Assembly: GCA_016188625.1 (NCBI GenBank)
Contig: JACPHL010000107.1
Coordinates: 1 to 19,398 of the forward strand
Source: Candidatus Rokuibacteriota bacterium
Lineage (GTDB): Bacteria > Methylomirabilota > Methylomirabilia > Rokubacteriales > JACPHL01
Reading direction: 5' to 3'
DNA length: 19,398 bases
Shown: positions 1 to 6,369 of the stretch, in pieces
Layout of the letters: every line of letters starts with the position of its first letter
Position numbering within the stretch: position 1 is the first letter of the stretch
Made by a program: the position numbers and the translations under genes
Notes under the pieces: model-generated
Told to the model about the DNA's origin: nothing
Seen by the model: only the letters and a program-made list of their open reading frames with translations
Databases searched by the model: none

Positions 1-252
1 GAGGCCCCGGGCGGTCTCCCGGAGCCAGCGGTTGATCTCCCGGGCGATCCCGGCCTTGTGGGCGTAGCTGAAGAAGGCGAAGCGCTCGACGCCGTGCTCG
101 CGGAGGAAGGCGGCGACCTCGGCCGGCTCGGTCGGGTAGTGGAGCCGCCAGTGGGTGCGCTCGGCGAACCATCGCCGGATCGCCTGCGCGAGCCACGGCG
201 GGTGGAGATGCGTGTGGGCGTCGATGTAGCGGAAGCCAGCCGGCGGCTCCAC
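1..252 (-). CDS. Amidohydrolase family protein (N-terminal part, cut by window edge)
   Basis: Only the first 84 residues are inside the window; the 3' end lies beyond base 1. Near the N-terminus the protein reads YIDAHTHLHPPWL, with the metal-binding His-x-His pair at residues 13 and 15. That is the first strand motif of TIM-barrel amidohydrolases of the amidohydrolase-2 (ACMSD-like) group. The start is a GTG at 252-250 that shares one base with the TAG stop of the preceding gene, so translation is probably coupled. It is the last visible gene of the leftward operon that begins with the KaiC-like ATPase. The substrate cannot be told from this fragment. The family call rests on the HxH motif and the residues around it. 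Confidence 0.7.
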   Translation of the reverse strand, partial: MEPPAGFRYIDAHTHLHPPWLAQAIRRWFAERTHWRLHYPTEPAEVAAFLREHGVERFAFFSYAHKAGIAREINRWLRETARGL

Positions 253-1124
253 TACCCCGCCCAATCGCGGTGGACGAGCCACCGACCCGGCAACCCCCGG
301 ATCACCTGCCCGGCCCGCACCTCGCCGGATCGGACCAGCTCCGCCATCGCCCGGGTCACCTCCGCCCGCGGGAGCCCGAAGAGCCGCGCCACCGCCTCAA
401 CCGCCCCCCACCCGGCGACCGCGAGGTGGTTGGCCACGACCCGCCGGACGGCCGCCGGGCGGGCGAGGCCGCGCCCGGCCCGGACCGCCTCCGGGAGCCA
501 CGCCTCCAGAAGACCCCAGCGGTAGCTGAAGGAGGGTTCGTAGCGCTCCTCGGTCTTCACGATGAAGAGCCCCTGCTGGAGCTCGGCGACGGCGCGCTCG
601 AACTCGCGGGTCCGGCCCGGCTCGAGGAGGAAGGCCTCCGCCCGGAGCTCGCGGGTGTAGAGCGGGTGGCGGCGGATGAGGACATCCATCAGGCGCTTGG
701 CCGTGAGGGAGAGCCGCCCCGCCTCGTACTCGGCGCGGTAGTCCCGCGCCGTCTGGCGGCCCCGGACCAGGGCGTAGAAGGCCGGGAAGAGGCGGAGGGC
801 CACCAGGACCGGCCGGCCATGGAGGAGCTTGCCGTAGTAGACCTGCCGTTTCGCCGGCAGGGTATCCTTCAGCTCCCAGGTGAGGCCGACCCCAGGGTCG
901 CGATGGGAGTGGCGCGGCCAGGCCGGGGCGCGGCGGCCGGTCACCGCCTCCCAGAGGCAGGGCAGCCCCTCGCGGAAGCGGTAGAAGGTCGAGCAGACCC
1001 CCACGGCGTTGACGAAGACCAGGGCCGATCGCTCACCCCGGACCCGGAGGGAGGGCCGGCGATGGAAGAGCCGGTCCCGGCGCCGGTCCAGGGCGGCGAG
1101 GGCAAGGCCGGGGGGCGGTCCCAT
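252..1124 (-). CDS. Uncharacterised winged-helix protein, distantly AlkZ-like
   Basis: A 290-residue soluble, arginine-rich protein. The N-terminal part carries segments such as FVNAVGVCSTFYRF, LPCLWEAV and a stretch around TWELKDTLPAKRQVYYGK. These recall bacterial proteins annotated as AlkZ-related winged-helix proteins, whose better-known relatives are DNA glycosylases acting on crosslinked or alkylated bases. The C-terminal third (from about residue 215) looks like one or two helix-turn-helix modules, for example VEAVARLFGLPRAEVTRAMAEL. I do not see an obvious catalytic QxQ motif of true AlkZ, so enzymatic activity is unproven. It lies 33 bases after the VIT-like gene and overlaps the next amidohydrolase gene by one base. 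The ATG at 1124 lacks a clear ribosome site. The frame is well supported; the function is a weak inference. Confidence 0.6.
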   Translation of the reverse strand: MGPPPGLALAALDRRRDRLFHRRPSLRVRGERSALVFVNAVGVCSTFYRFREGLPCLWEAVTGRRAPAWPRHSHRDPGVGLTWELKDTLPAKRQVYYGKLLHGRPVLVALRLFPAFYALVRGRQTARDYRAEYEAGRLSLTAKRLMDVLIRRHPLYTRELRAEAFLLEPGRTREFERAVAELQQGLFIVKTEERYEPSFSYRWGLLEAWLPEAVRAGRGLARPAAVRRVVANHLAVAGWGAVEAVARLFGLPRAEVTRAMAELVRSGEVRAGQVIRGLPGRWLVHRDWAG

Positions 1125-1157
1125 CGCGGCGGTCCGATCGGGGACGGCTGCAGCGGA

Positions 1158-1853
1158 TCAGAGCGGGAGGAGCCAGCCCACCAGGTAGCCGATCCCCGCC
1201 GCCCCCATCGCCACCAGGAAGAACTCGGCGCCCGACCGCCACCAGGAGATCGCGGCCAGCGCCGCCTTGGCCACCCCGATCCCGAAGAGGGCTAGCGAGG
1301 TGGCCCCGATGGCGACCCAGAGCGCGGTGTACTCGGCGAAGATGAAGTAGGGCAGCAACGGCACGAAGGACCCCACCGCGAAGGAGACCCCCATGAGCGT
1401 GGCAGCCCAGAGCGGGAGCGGCCCCTCCACGCTCCCGACCCCGAGCACCTTCTCCCGGAAGGTCTTGAGGAAGGCGTGGCGCTCGTCGGTGAAGAGCTTG
1501 ACGATCCGGTAGGCCTTGTCGCGGGCCAGCCCCTCCTCCTCCAGCGCCCCGAGGAGGGCCTCCTGGGCCAGGTACGGCGCCTCCTCGAACCGCTCCGTCT
1601 CGGCCCGGACCGCGCGCTGGACGACCTGGCGCTCGGCCTGCGTGGCGAGGTAGGCGCCGGCGGCCATCGAGAACGCCCCGGCCACCATCTGCACGAGCCC
1701 CCCCAGCAGGACGAGCCAGTTGTCGGCCACCGCCCCGTGCAGACCCGCCACGAACCCCAGGGTCGAGACCAGGCCGTCCTGGGTCCCGAAGGCGACCTCG
1801 CGGATCTGGCTCTTCCGCTCGATGGCCTCGCGCCTGCCCCGGATCGCCTCCAT
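1158..1853 (-). CDS. VIT1/CCC1 family iron/manganese transporter-like membrane protein
   Basis: 231 residues. After a short charged N-terminus comes the family signature FGTQDGLVSTLGFVAGL (about residues 22-38), followed by a second hydrophobic helix with small residues (about 46-70). A charged cytoplasmic segment rich in Glu (about 74-140) has EE and ER pairs like the metal-binding domain of vacuolar iron transporter homologues. Three more membrane helices (about 148-170, 173-195, 209-230) give five in all, the usual VIT/DUF125 topology and length. Known members move Fe(II) or Mn(II) across membranes to detoxify or store metal. The ATG at 1853 shares one base with the TGA of the peroxiredoxin gene, and no separate ribosome site is visible, so coupled translation is likely. 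Beside a peroxiredoxin, a role in limiting iron-driven oxidative damage is plausible. Confidence 0.85.
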   Translation of the reverse strand: MEAIRGRREAIERKSQIREVAFGTQDGLVSTLGFVAGLHGAVADNWLVLLGGLVQMVAGAFSMAAGAYLATQAERQVVQRAVRAETERFEEAPYLAQEALLGALEEEGLARDKAYRIVKLFTDERHAFLKTFREKVLGVGSVEGPLPLWAATLMGVSFAVGSFVPLLPYFIFAEYTALWVAIGATSLALFGIGVAKAALAAISWWRSGAEFFLVAMGAAGIGYLVGWLLPL

Positions 1854-2350
1854 CACTCGGGCTGCCAGCCGGCCGGGCACTGCTGGCCGGACTGAAGGGC
1901 GCGGAGGACCCGGAGGGTCTCCTCGATGCTGCGGCCGACGTTGGTCGGGCTCACCAGGAGGTACTCGATGGTCCCGCCGGGGCGCAGGATGAAGGTCGCC
2001 CGCTGGGCCCGCCCCGAGGACGCGTCCAGGACCCCGTAGCGCCGGGAGACCTCCCGGGCCTCGTCGGAGAGGAGGGGGTAGTCGATCCCGCCCAGCTCCT
2101 CGACCCACCTGAGGTGGAGGTCGGGGGGATCGACGCTGACCCCCAGGACCTCCGCCCCAGCGGCCGTGAACGCCGGGTAGAGGGCCTGGAACCCCCTGAC
2201 CTCGGTCGGGCAGACGAAGGAGAAGTCGGCCGGGTAGAAGAAGAGGGCCACCCAGCGGTCGGCGTAGTCGGCGAGGGAGAACCGCCGGACCCGGCCCGCC
2301 TGGACGCCGGGGAGGGTGAAGGGGGGGGCCGGGGTCCCGATGGAGAGCAT
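1853..2350 (-). CDS. Peroxiredoxin (AhpC/TSA family, typical 2-Cys)
   Basis: 165 residues with a thioredoxin fold. The peroxidatic cysteine C47 sits in FSFVCPTE, the diagnostic motif for typical 2-Cys peroxiredoxins of the AhpC/Prx1 type. The resolving cysteine C158 is in QQCPAGW close to the C-terminus, again as in that class. The enzyme reduces hydrogen peroxide and organic peroxides at the expense of a thiol donor, in the cytoplasm; no signal peptide is present. The body is somewhat shorter than AhpC (about 187 residues). The start ATG at 2350 places the usual GTPAPPFTLPG beginning at the N-terminus. It lies 43 bases after the KaiC-like gene and overlaps the VIT-like gene by one base, so the three are almost certainly co-transcribed. 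Confidence 0.93.
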   Translation of the reverse strand: MLSIGTPAPPFTLPGVQAGRVRRFSLADYADRWVALFFYPADFSFVCPTEVRGFQALYPAFTAAGAEVLGVSVDPPDLHLRWVEELGGIDYPLLSDEAREVSRRYGVLDASSGRAQRATFILRPGGTIEYLLVSPTNVGRSIEETLRVLRALQSGQQCPAGWQPE

Positions 2351-2393
2351 CAGCGACAGGGCGGGAGCCAGCAGGACCCGAGGCGGGGAGGGC

Positions 2394-3284
2394 TCACGGG
2401 AAGGCGATCCCCTGCGGGGTGATCTCGAACTCCACGATCCCGTCCGACATCGCGCTCCCCCGATGCTTGGCCACCGAGAGGAAGCGCCCGACCCGGGTCC
2501 CGACCTTCTCCCGGCCCATGAGCAGGATCGTGTTGGCCACCGCCCCCGGGTCGCCGGCCTCGACCTTCCGGGCGAGGAGGTCCGCGAGCCGGGCCTCCTC
2601 GGCGGTCAGCAGGAGCAGGGTGGTGATGGTCTGATGGTTGTAGCGGTGGGCGTCGATGAAGGCCCGGTGCCGCCAGACCGGCAGGCAGATCTCCATCCCG
2701 AGGATCTCGGCGTCCCGGTGAATGATCTTCCGGTAGAGTTCGTCCACTAGATAGAGCTGGATGGCGTCGTCCGGGTCGCACGGCTCGACGCCGTCCACGA
2801 CCACCCGGCGGCTCCCCTGGCAGAAGTGGAAGTAAAAGAACGGGCGGACGGTGTGGAGGCTCCGGCTGTAGGCCGCCTTCCAGGCCCAGTCGAACTCCCG
2901 ACCCTCCGGGCCGGCCGTCTCGTAGTCGCTCCGCCGCCCGGTCCAGGGGAAGGCGTCCGAGTAGTGGGCGTGAAGGGCCTCGGGCGGGGGGTAGGGGTCG
3001 GCCATGGGGGGGACGACGTGGGTCCAGCACGTGAGGGGCCAGCCGAAGAGGCGCCGGGCGTAGGGGGCGTGCTGCTGGGAGTCCCCCCGGGCGTTCAGGT
3101 CGAGGACCACCCCGGGCGCCCCGTCGGCGACCCTCCCGTGGTAGGCGAAGGTGAGGCCGAGGTGCGTCTTGCCGATCCCGGTGGCGCCGTAGACGACGGT
3201 CAGGGTGCCGGGGATCAGGCCCCCGCCGAGCAGCTCGTCGAGACGCCGGAGGCCGGTCGAGACCCGGGGAGTTTCGGACGTCAT
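2394..3284 (-). CDS. Stand-alone KaiC-like RecA-superfamily ATPase
   Basis: 296 residues, a single RecA/RadA-type domain. The N-terminus STGLRRLDELLGGGLIPGT leads into the Walker A loop GATGIGKT (33-40), as in KaiC and RAD55-type ATPases. A Walker B-like strand VVVDGVEP is at 161-168. The C-terminal strand pattern, with KHRGSAMSDGIVEFEITPQG at about 274-292, is the usual end of KaiC domains. In KaiC the strand after Walker A ends in two catalytic glutamates; here the matching stretch reads VVLDLNARGD (59-68) without them. Residues 80-150 form an atypical Trp/Tyr/Pro-rich insertion. It is first in a leftward operon with peroxiredoxin and a VIT-like protein, behind a good promoter and a GGGGGAA ribosome site. 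The fold is clear; the biological role is unknown. Confidence 0.8.
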   Translation of the reverse strand: MTSETPRVSTGLRRLDELLGGGLIPGTLTVVYGATGIGKTHLGLTFAYHGRVADGAPGVVLDLNARGDSQQHAPYARRLFGWPLTCWTHVVPPMADPYPPPEALHAHYSDAFPWTGRRSDYETAGPEGREFDWAWKAAYSRSLHTVRPFFYFHFCQGSRRVVVDGVEPCDPDDAIQLYLVDELYRKIIHRDAEILGMEICLPVWRHRAFIDAHRYNHQTITTLLLLTAEEARLADLLARKVEAGDPGAVANTILLMGREKVGTRVGRFLSVAKHRGSAMSDGIVEFEITPQGIAFP

Positions 3285-3307
3285 AGCATTCCCCCAAACG
3301 CCGAGTT

Positions 3308-3336
3308 ACCATACGATTACGAAGAGGCCTTGTCAA
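3308..3336 (-). promoter_or_regulatory. Sigma70-type promoter of the KaiC-like/peroxiredoxin operon
   Basis: Read on the minus strand there is a perfect -35 box TTGACA (3336-3331), a 17-base spacer, and a -10 box TATGGT (3313-3308). This predicts a start of transcription near 3301 and a leader of about 17 bases before the ATG at 3284, with GGGGGAA as ribosome site. The promoter lies in the 107-base divergent gap with htrA. No equally good plus-strand promoter was found for htrA. Confidence 0.7.
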
Positions 3337-3391
3337 CACGATCGATCGCTCGAGCGCAACCGACCTATCCCTGTATGAGGAGGACACGTTC

Positions 3392-4888
3392 ATGAGTCTC
3401 GAGACACTCCTGAGAAAGGTGGCCGGCCTGGGGACCGGCCTGCTCCTCTTGACCCTGGCGCTCTCGTGGGGGACCGCGTGGCTGCCCGCGACCGCGTCCT
3501 CCCCCGCGCCGGCCTCGGCGCCGGCGGAGCCGGCCCCGCTCCCCTCCTCGGCCCTGCCGGAGGCGTACCCGTGGGTCCGGCTGGCCGAGACCCTCAAGCC
3601 GGCCGTGGTCAACATCAGCACCACGCGGGTGGTCCAGGCGCCCCAGCCCGGCCCCGGCCAGGGCCCCGGGGGGCCGCAGTCCGAGTTCTTCGAGGAGTTC
3701 TTCCGGCGCTTCTTCGGGGAGCGCATACCCCGCGAGTTCAGGAGCCGGAGCCTCGGCTCCGGGTTCATCGTGGACCCCGACGGCTACATCGTGACCAACC
3801 ACCACGTCATCGCCCAGGCCACGGAGATCACCGTGCAGCTCGCCAGCGGGGAGACCCACCCCGCCGAGGTGGTGGGGCGGGACCCCAAGACCGACCTCGC
3901 CCTGCTCCGGGTCAAGGCCTCCGGGCTCCCGGTGATCCGCTGGGGGGACTCCGGCCAGCTCCGGGTCGCCGAGCCGGTCATGGCCATCGGGAACCCCTTC
4001 GGGCTCGACCAAACCGTCACGGTCGGGATCGTGAGCGCGACCGGGCGGGTCATCGGCGCGGGCCCGTACGACAACTTCATCCAGACCGACGCCGCGATCA
4101 ACCCCGGCAACTCCGGCGGCCCGCTCATCAACACGCGGGGGGAGGCGGTCGGGATCGCGAGCGCCATCTTCTCGGCGCGGGGCGGCGGGTTCATGGGGAT
4201 CGGCTTCGCCATCCCGAGCGACACGGCGAAGTCCGTCATCTCCCAGCTCAAGGAGCACGGCCGGGTCGTCCGGGGCTACCTCGGGGTCGCGGTCCAGCCC
4301 CTCACCCCGGAGCTGGCCAAGGCCTTCGGTCTCGAGAAGGATGACGGGGCCCTGGTGGCCGCGGTCCAGCCCGGCTCCCCCGCCGCCGAGGCCGGGCTCC
4401 GGCGGGGGGACGTGATCATCGAGTACGACGGCAAACCCATCGGGGAGATCCCCGAACTCCCCCGCCTCGTGGCGGCGACCCCGATCGGCAAGGAGGTCGC
4501 GATGAAGATCCTCCGCGAGGGCCAGCCCCAGACCCTGAGCGTGAAGATCGGGGAGCTGAGGGAGGAGGAAGTGGCCGCGCGCGAGGGCGAGGGGCGGACC
4601 GAGAAGACCGAGCTTGGCCTCCGGCTCGAGGAACTGACCCCGGAGCTCGCCCAGCGGCTCGGCGTGGAGCGGCGCGAGGGGGTCGTGATCACGGCGGTCC
4701 AGCCCGGCTCCCCCGCCGCCGAGGCCGGGCTCCGGCCCGGCGACCTCGTCGTGGAGGTGAACCGCCAGAAGGTCAAGCGGCTCAAGGACGTCGAGGCGGC
4801 CCTCGCCAAGCGGCCGCCGGCTGAGGGCGCCCTCTTCCTGGTCGAGCGGGAGGGGGCCGGCCGCTACGTGGTCCTCAAGACCGGCTAA
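3392..4888 (+). CDS. htrA: DegP/HtrA/MucD-type periplasmic serine protease with two PDZ domains
   Basis: 498 residues. An N-terminal signal or anchor helix (about 10-30) is followed by an Ala/Pro-rich linker and a trypsin-like domain. The catalytic triad is visible: His138 in TNHHV, Asp168 in KTDLALL and Ser241 in GNSGGP. PDZ1 spans about 295-388 and PDZ2 about 406-495, which is the DegP/DegQ/MucD layout and length. Such enzymes degrade or refold damaged envelope proteins and act as cages regulated by their PDZ domains. The two PDZ domains share an exactly repeated 43-base segment. The start is supported by GAGGAGG (3377-3383) eight bases before the ATG. The gene is divergent from the KaiC-like operon and is followed by strong hairpins. 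Envelope stress function is known for the family; the substrate here is unknown. Confidence 0.96.
   Translation: MSLETLLRKVAGLGTGLLLLTLALSWGTAWLPATASSPAPASAPAEPAPLPSSALPEAYPWVRLAETLKPAVVNISTTRVVQAPQPGPGQGPGGPQSEFFEEFFRRFFGERIPREFRSRSLGSGFIVDPDGYIVTNHHVIAQATEITVQLASGETHPAEVVGRDPKTDLALLRVKASGLPVIRWGDSGQLRVAEPVMAIGNPFGLDQTVTVGIVSATGRVIGAGPYDNFIQTDAAINPGNSGGPLINTRGEAVGIASAIFSARGGGFMGIGFAIPSDTAKSVISQLKEHGRVVRGYLGVAVQPLTPELAKAFGLEKDDGALVAAVQPGSPAAEAGLRRGDVIIEYDGKPIGEIPELPRLVAATPIGKEVAMKILREGQPQTLSVKIGELREEEVAAREGEGRTEKTELGLRLEELTPELAQRLGVERREGVVITAVQPGSPAAEAGLRPGDLVVEVNRQKVKRLKDVEAALAKRPPAEGALFLVEREGAGRYVVLKTG
4361..4403 (+). repeat. 43-base exact direct repeat, copy 1 (PDZ1 of htrA)
   Basis: The segment coding AVQPGSPAAEAGLR in PDZ1 is identical base for base to 4694-4736 in PDZ2, with the flanking bases differing. 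Identity at synonymous positions points to recent duplication or gene conversion between the PDZ modules. Confidence 0.9.
4694..4736 (+). repeat. 43-base exact direct repeat, copy 2 (PDZ2 of htrA)
   Basis: Identical to 4361-4403, and placed at the same position within the second PDZ domain. The two copies lie 333 bases apart in the same reading frame, so recombination between them would cleanly remove one PDZ unit (111 codons) in frame. Confidence 0.9.
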
Positions 4889-4894
4889 CAACCT

Positions 4895-4919
4895 GGGAGG
4901 GGGGCTCCGCCCCCCTTCC
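4895..4919 (+). terminator. GC-rich hairpin directly after htrA (terminator-like, no U tract)
   Basis: An 11-base-pair stem (4895-4905 with 4909-4919, one G-T pair) closes a three-base TCC loop. It starts six bases after the htrA stop. No T-run follows, so it is not a classical intrinsic terminator; it may act as a 3' end stabiliser or Rho-independent-like stop. The core 24 bases (4896-4919) recur after lexA in the same orientation relative to the gene. Confidence 0.5.
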
Positions 4920-4923
4920 CAAA

Positions 4924-4982
4924 CCTCCCCCCGGGTTGCGGCGGCAAAGCCGCCGCTCGGAGTGGACCATCCGTGCGCGAGG
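4924..4982. repeat. Dispersed palindromic repeat, copy A
   Basis: A C-run plus GGGTT leads into the perfect hairpin GCGGCGGC-AAA-GCCGCCGC (4938-4956), followed by TCGGAG, a GGACCA motif and a GCGAGG end. Copy B at 5015-5075 has the same order of elements. It lies in the gap between the convergent htrA and aminotransferase genes and has no coding role. Confidence 0.75.
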
Positions 4983-4984
4983 TA

Positions 4985-5014
4985 CTCGAAGGGGGGTCCC
5001 ACTCCCCCTCCGAG
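4985..5014. repeat. Hairpin between the two palindromic repeat copies
   Basis: CTCG (4985-4988) pairs with CGAG (5011-5014), and AGGGGG (4990-4995) pairs with CCCCCT (5004-5009), around an eight-base loop. The sequence resembles the reverse orientation of the hairpin behind lexA (17655-17679), sharing AAGGGGGG at the left and CCCCCTCCGAG at the right. Confidence 0.55.
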
Positions 5015-5075
5015 CCTCCCCCCCCGGGTTGCGCCGGCAAAGCCGGCGCTCGGAGCGGACCAGCCATCCGCGAGG
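5015..5075. repeat. Dispersed palindromic repeat, copy B
   Basis: Same architecture as 4924-4982, but the hairpin is GCGCCGGC-AAA-GCCGGCGC (5031-5049). Relative to copy A, one G-C pair of the stem is swapped to C-G on both arms, so pairing is kept. The remaining 27 bases to the next gene end (5076-5102) show nothing recognisable. Confidence 0.75.
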
Positions 5076-5102
5076 CGAGGGGTCAGAGCGGGCCAGGCTC
5101 GG

Positions 5103-6350
5103 TCAGTAACGACCGATACCGCCAGCGCCGAGGTTGTCCGCCGTCTCGAGCGCCGCGTCCCCGGCCGCCGCGTAGTACGCGAGGGCCGCCTCCACCCCCG
5201 CGCCAGGCGCGGCGCACCAGCCCTCCCGCCGCAGGACGGCCTCCAGGGCGGCGAGGCAGAGCAGGACGTTGGGGCGCCGCGCCGAGTACCCCATGGTCCC
5301 GATCCGCCAGATCTTCCCCTGGAGCGGCCCGAAGGCCGCGCCGATCTCGATCCCGAAATCCTGGAGCAACCGCTGCCGGACGCGCAGCTCGTCCACCCCC
5401 TCCGGCACGATCACCGGCGTGATCATGGGGAGGCGGTAGGCGGGCGGCTCCGCGCCGAAGAGGGTGAGCCCGAGCGCGGAGATCCCGGCGCGCAGGGCGT
5501 CGCCGTGGAGCCGGTGGCGCTCGAAACGCGCCTTGAGCCCCTCCACCTTGACCCCGTACAGCGCCTCGCGGAGCCCATAGACCATCGCGGTCGGCGCCGT
5601 GTGGTGGTTGAAGCGGTCGGGACTCCAGTAGGTGGCGAGCTGCCCGAGATCGAGGTAGTTGGACTGGACCTTCCGGCGTCGCCGCTCCAGCGCTGTCTCC
5701 GCCCGCGCGTTATAGGTGAGCGGGGCGAGGCCCGACGGGCAGCTCAGGCACTTCTGGGTGCCCGCCACGACCACGTCGAGTCCCCATGCGTCCGTCGCCA
5801 CCTCCGCTCCGCCAAGCGTCACCACGGCATCGACGACGAGGAGCGCGTCGTGGGCGCGCGTCAGCCGCGCGATCTCGGTGAGGGGCTGAAGGACCCCGGT
5901 CGAGGTCTCCCCGTGCACCATGCACACGAGCTTGGTCTGTCCCCGCGCGAGGGCCCGGGCGATCACGTCCGGCTCGATGATGCGCCCCCATTCGGCCTCC
6001 ACCTGGACGACCTCCGCCCCGCACCGCTCGGCGATCTCGCAGAACAGAAGGCCAAACCGGCCAGAGACGCCCACGACCACGCGCTCGCCGGGCTCGACCA
6101 GAGACGCCACGGCCGCCTCGAGCCCGGCCCGCCCCGTGCCGGGGACGGGGAACGCGCGCGCATTCGCCGTCTGGAAGGCGAAGCGGCAGAGTTCCATCAC
6201 GTCGTCCATGACAGCGGTGAACTCAGGGTCGAACTGCCCCAGGAGCGGGGAGGCCATCGCCCGCAGGACGCGCGGGTCGGCCATGCTCGGGCCGGGGCCG
6301 AGGAGGATCCGGGGGCTGGGGAGGAGGTCCTGGAAGGCGTCCCGGGGCAT
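5103..6350 (-). CDS. pucG: PucG-type (S)-ureidoglycine--glyoxylate aminotransferase
   Basis: 415 residues, class V PLP aminotransferase. The likely PLP lysine is K200 in AGTQKCLSCPSG, and the ring-nitrogen Asp is D174 in VVDAVVTLGG. Segments such as SPLLGQFDPEFT, MVHGETSTG, YWSPDRFNHHT, EGLKARFERHR and GKIWRIGTMGYS match, from memory, Bacillus PucG almost word for word. The protein lacks a short insertion after the lysine region that I recall in the Bacillus enzyme. PucG transfers the amino group of ureidoglycine to glyoxylate, giving glycine; it belongs to allantoin breakdown. Related enzymes are alanine- or serine-glyoxylate aminotransferases. It is the last gene of the nine-gene catabolic operon, 19 bases after the amidohydrolase stop, and agrees with the PuuE gene upstream. 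Cytoplasmic. Confidence 0.88.
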   Translation of the reverse strand: MPRDAFQDLLPSPRILLGPGPSMADPRVLRAMASPLLGQFDPEFTAVMDDVMELCRFAFQTANARAFPVPGTGRAGLEAAVASLVEPGERVVVGVSGRFGLLFCEIAERCGAEVVQVEAEWGRIIEPDVIARALARGQTKLVCMVHGETSTGVLQPLTEIARLTRAHDALLVVDAVVTLGGAEVATDAWGLDVVVAGTQKCLSCPSGLAPLTYNARAETALERRRRKVQSNYLDLGQLATYWSPDRFNHHTAPTAMVYGLREALYGVKVEGLKARFERHRLHGDALRAGISALGLTLFGAEPPAYRLPMITPVIVPEGVDELRVRQRLLQDFGIEIGAAFGPLQGKIWRIGTMGYSARRPNVLLCLAALEAVLRREGWCAAPGAGVEAALAYYAAAGDAALETADNLGAGGIGRY

Positions 6351-6369
6351 CGCTGCTCCGCGCGCCGCC

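Noticed and set aside
270-1295. Long plus-strand open frame over the winged-helix and VIT-like genes
   Set aside because: Pro/Arg/Gly-rich composition without any family motif; it is the antisense shadow of convincing minus-strand genes.
3330-3370. Plus-strand promoter for htrA using TTGTCA at 3330
   Set aside because: No acceptable -10 box lies 16-18 bases downstream; the match comes from the palindromic overlap with the minus-strand -35 box.
3365-5002. 545-codon minus-strand open frame over htrA
   Set aside because: Antisense of the protease gene; its apparent repeats mirror the htrA PDZ repeats, and it has no ribosome site or motif.
4895-5075. CRISPR array or tandem satellite after htrA
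   Set aside because: Only two unit copies, palindromic, with no uniform spacers and no cas genes nearby.
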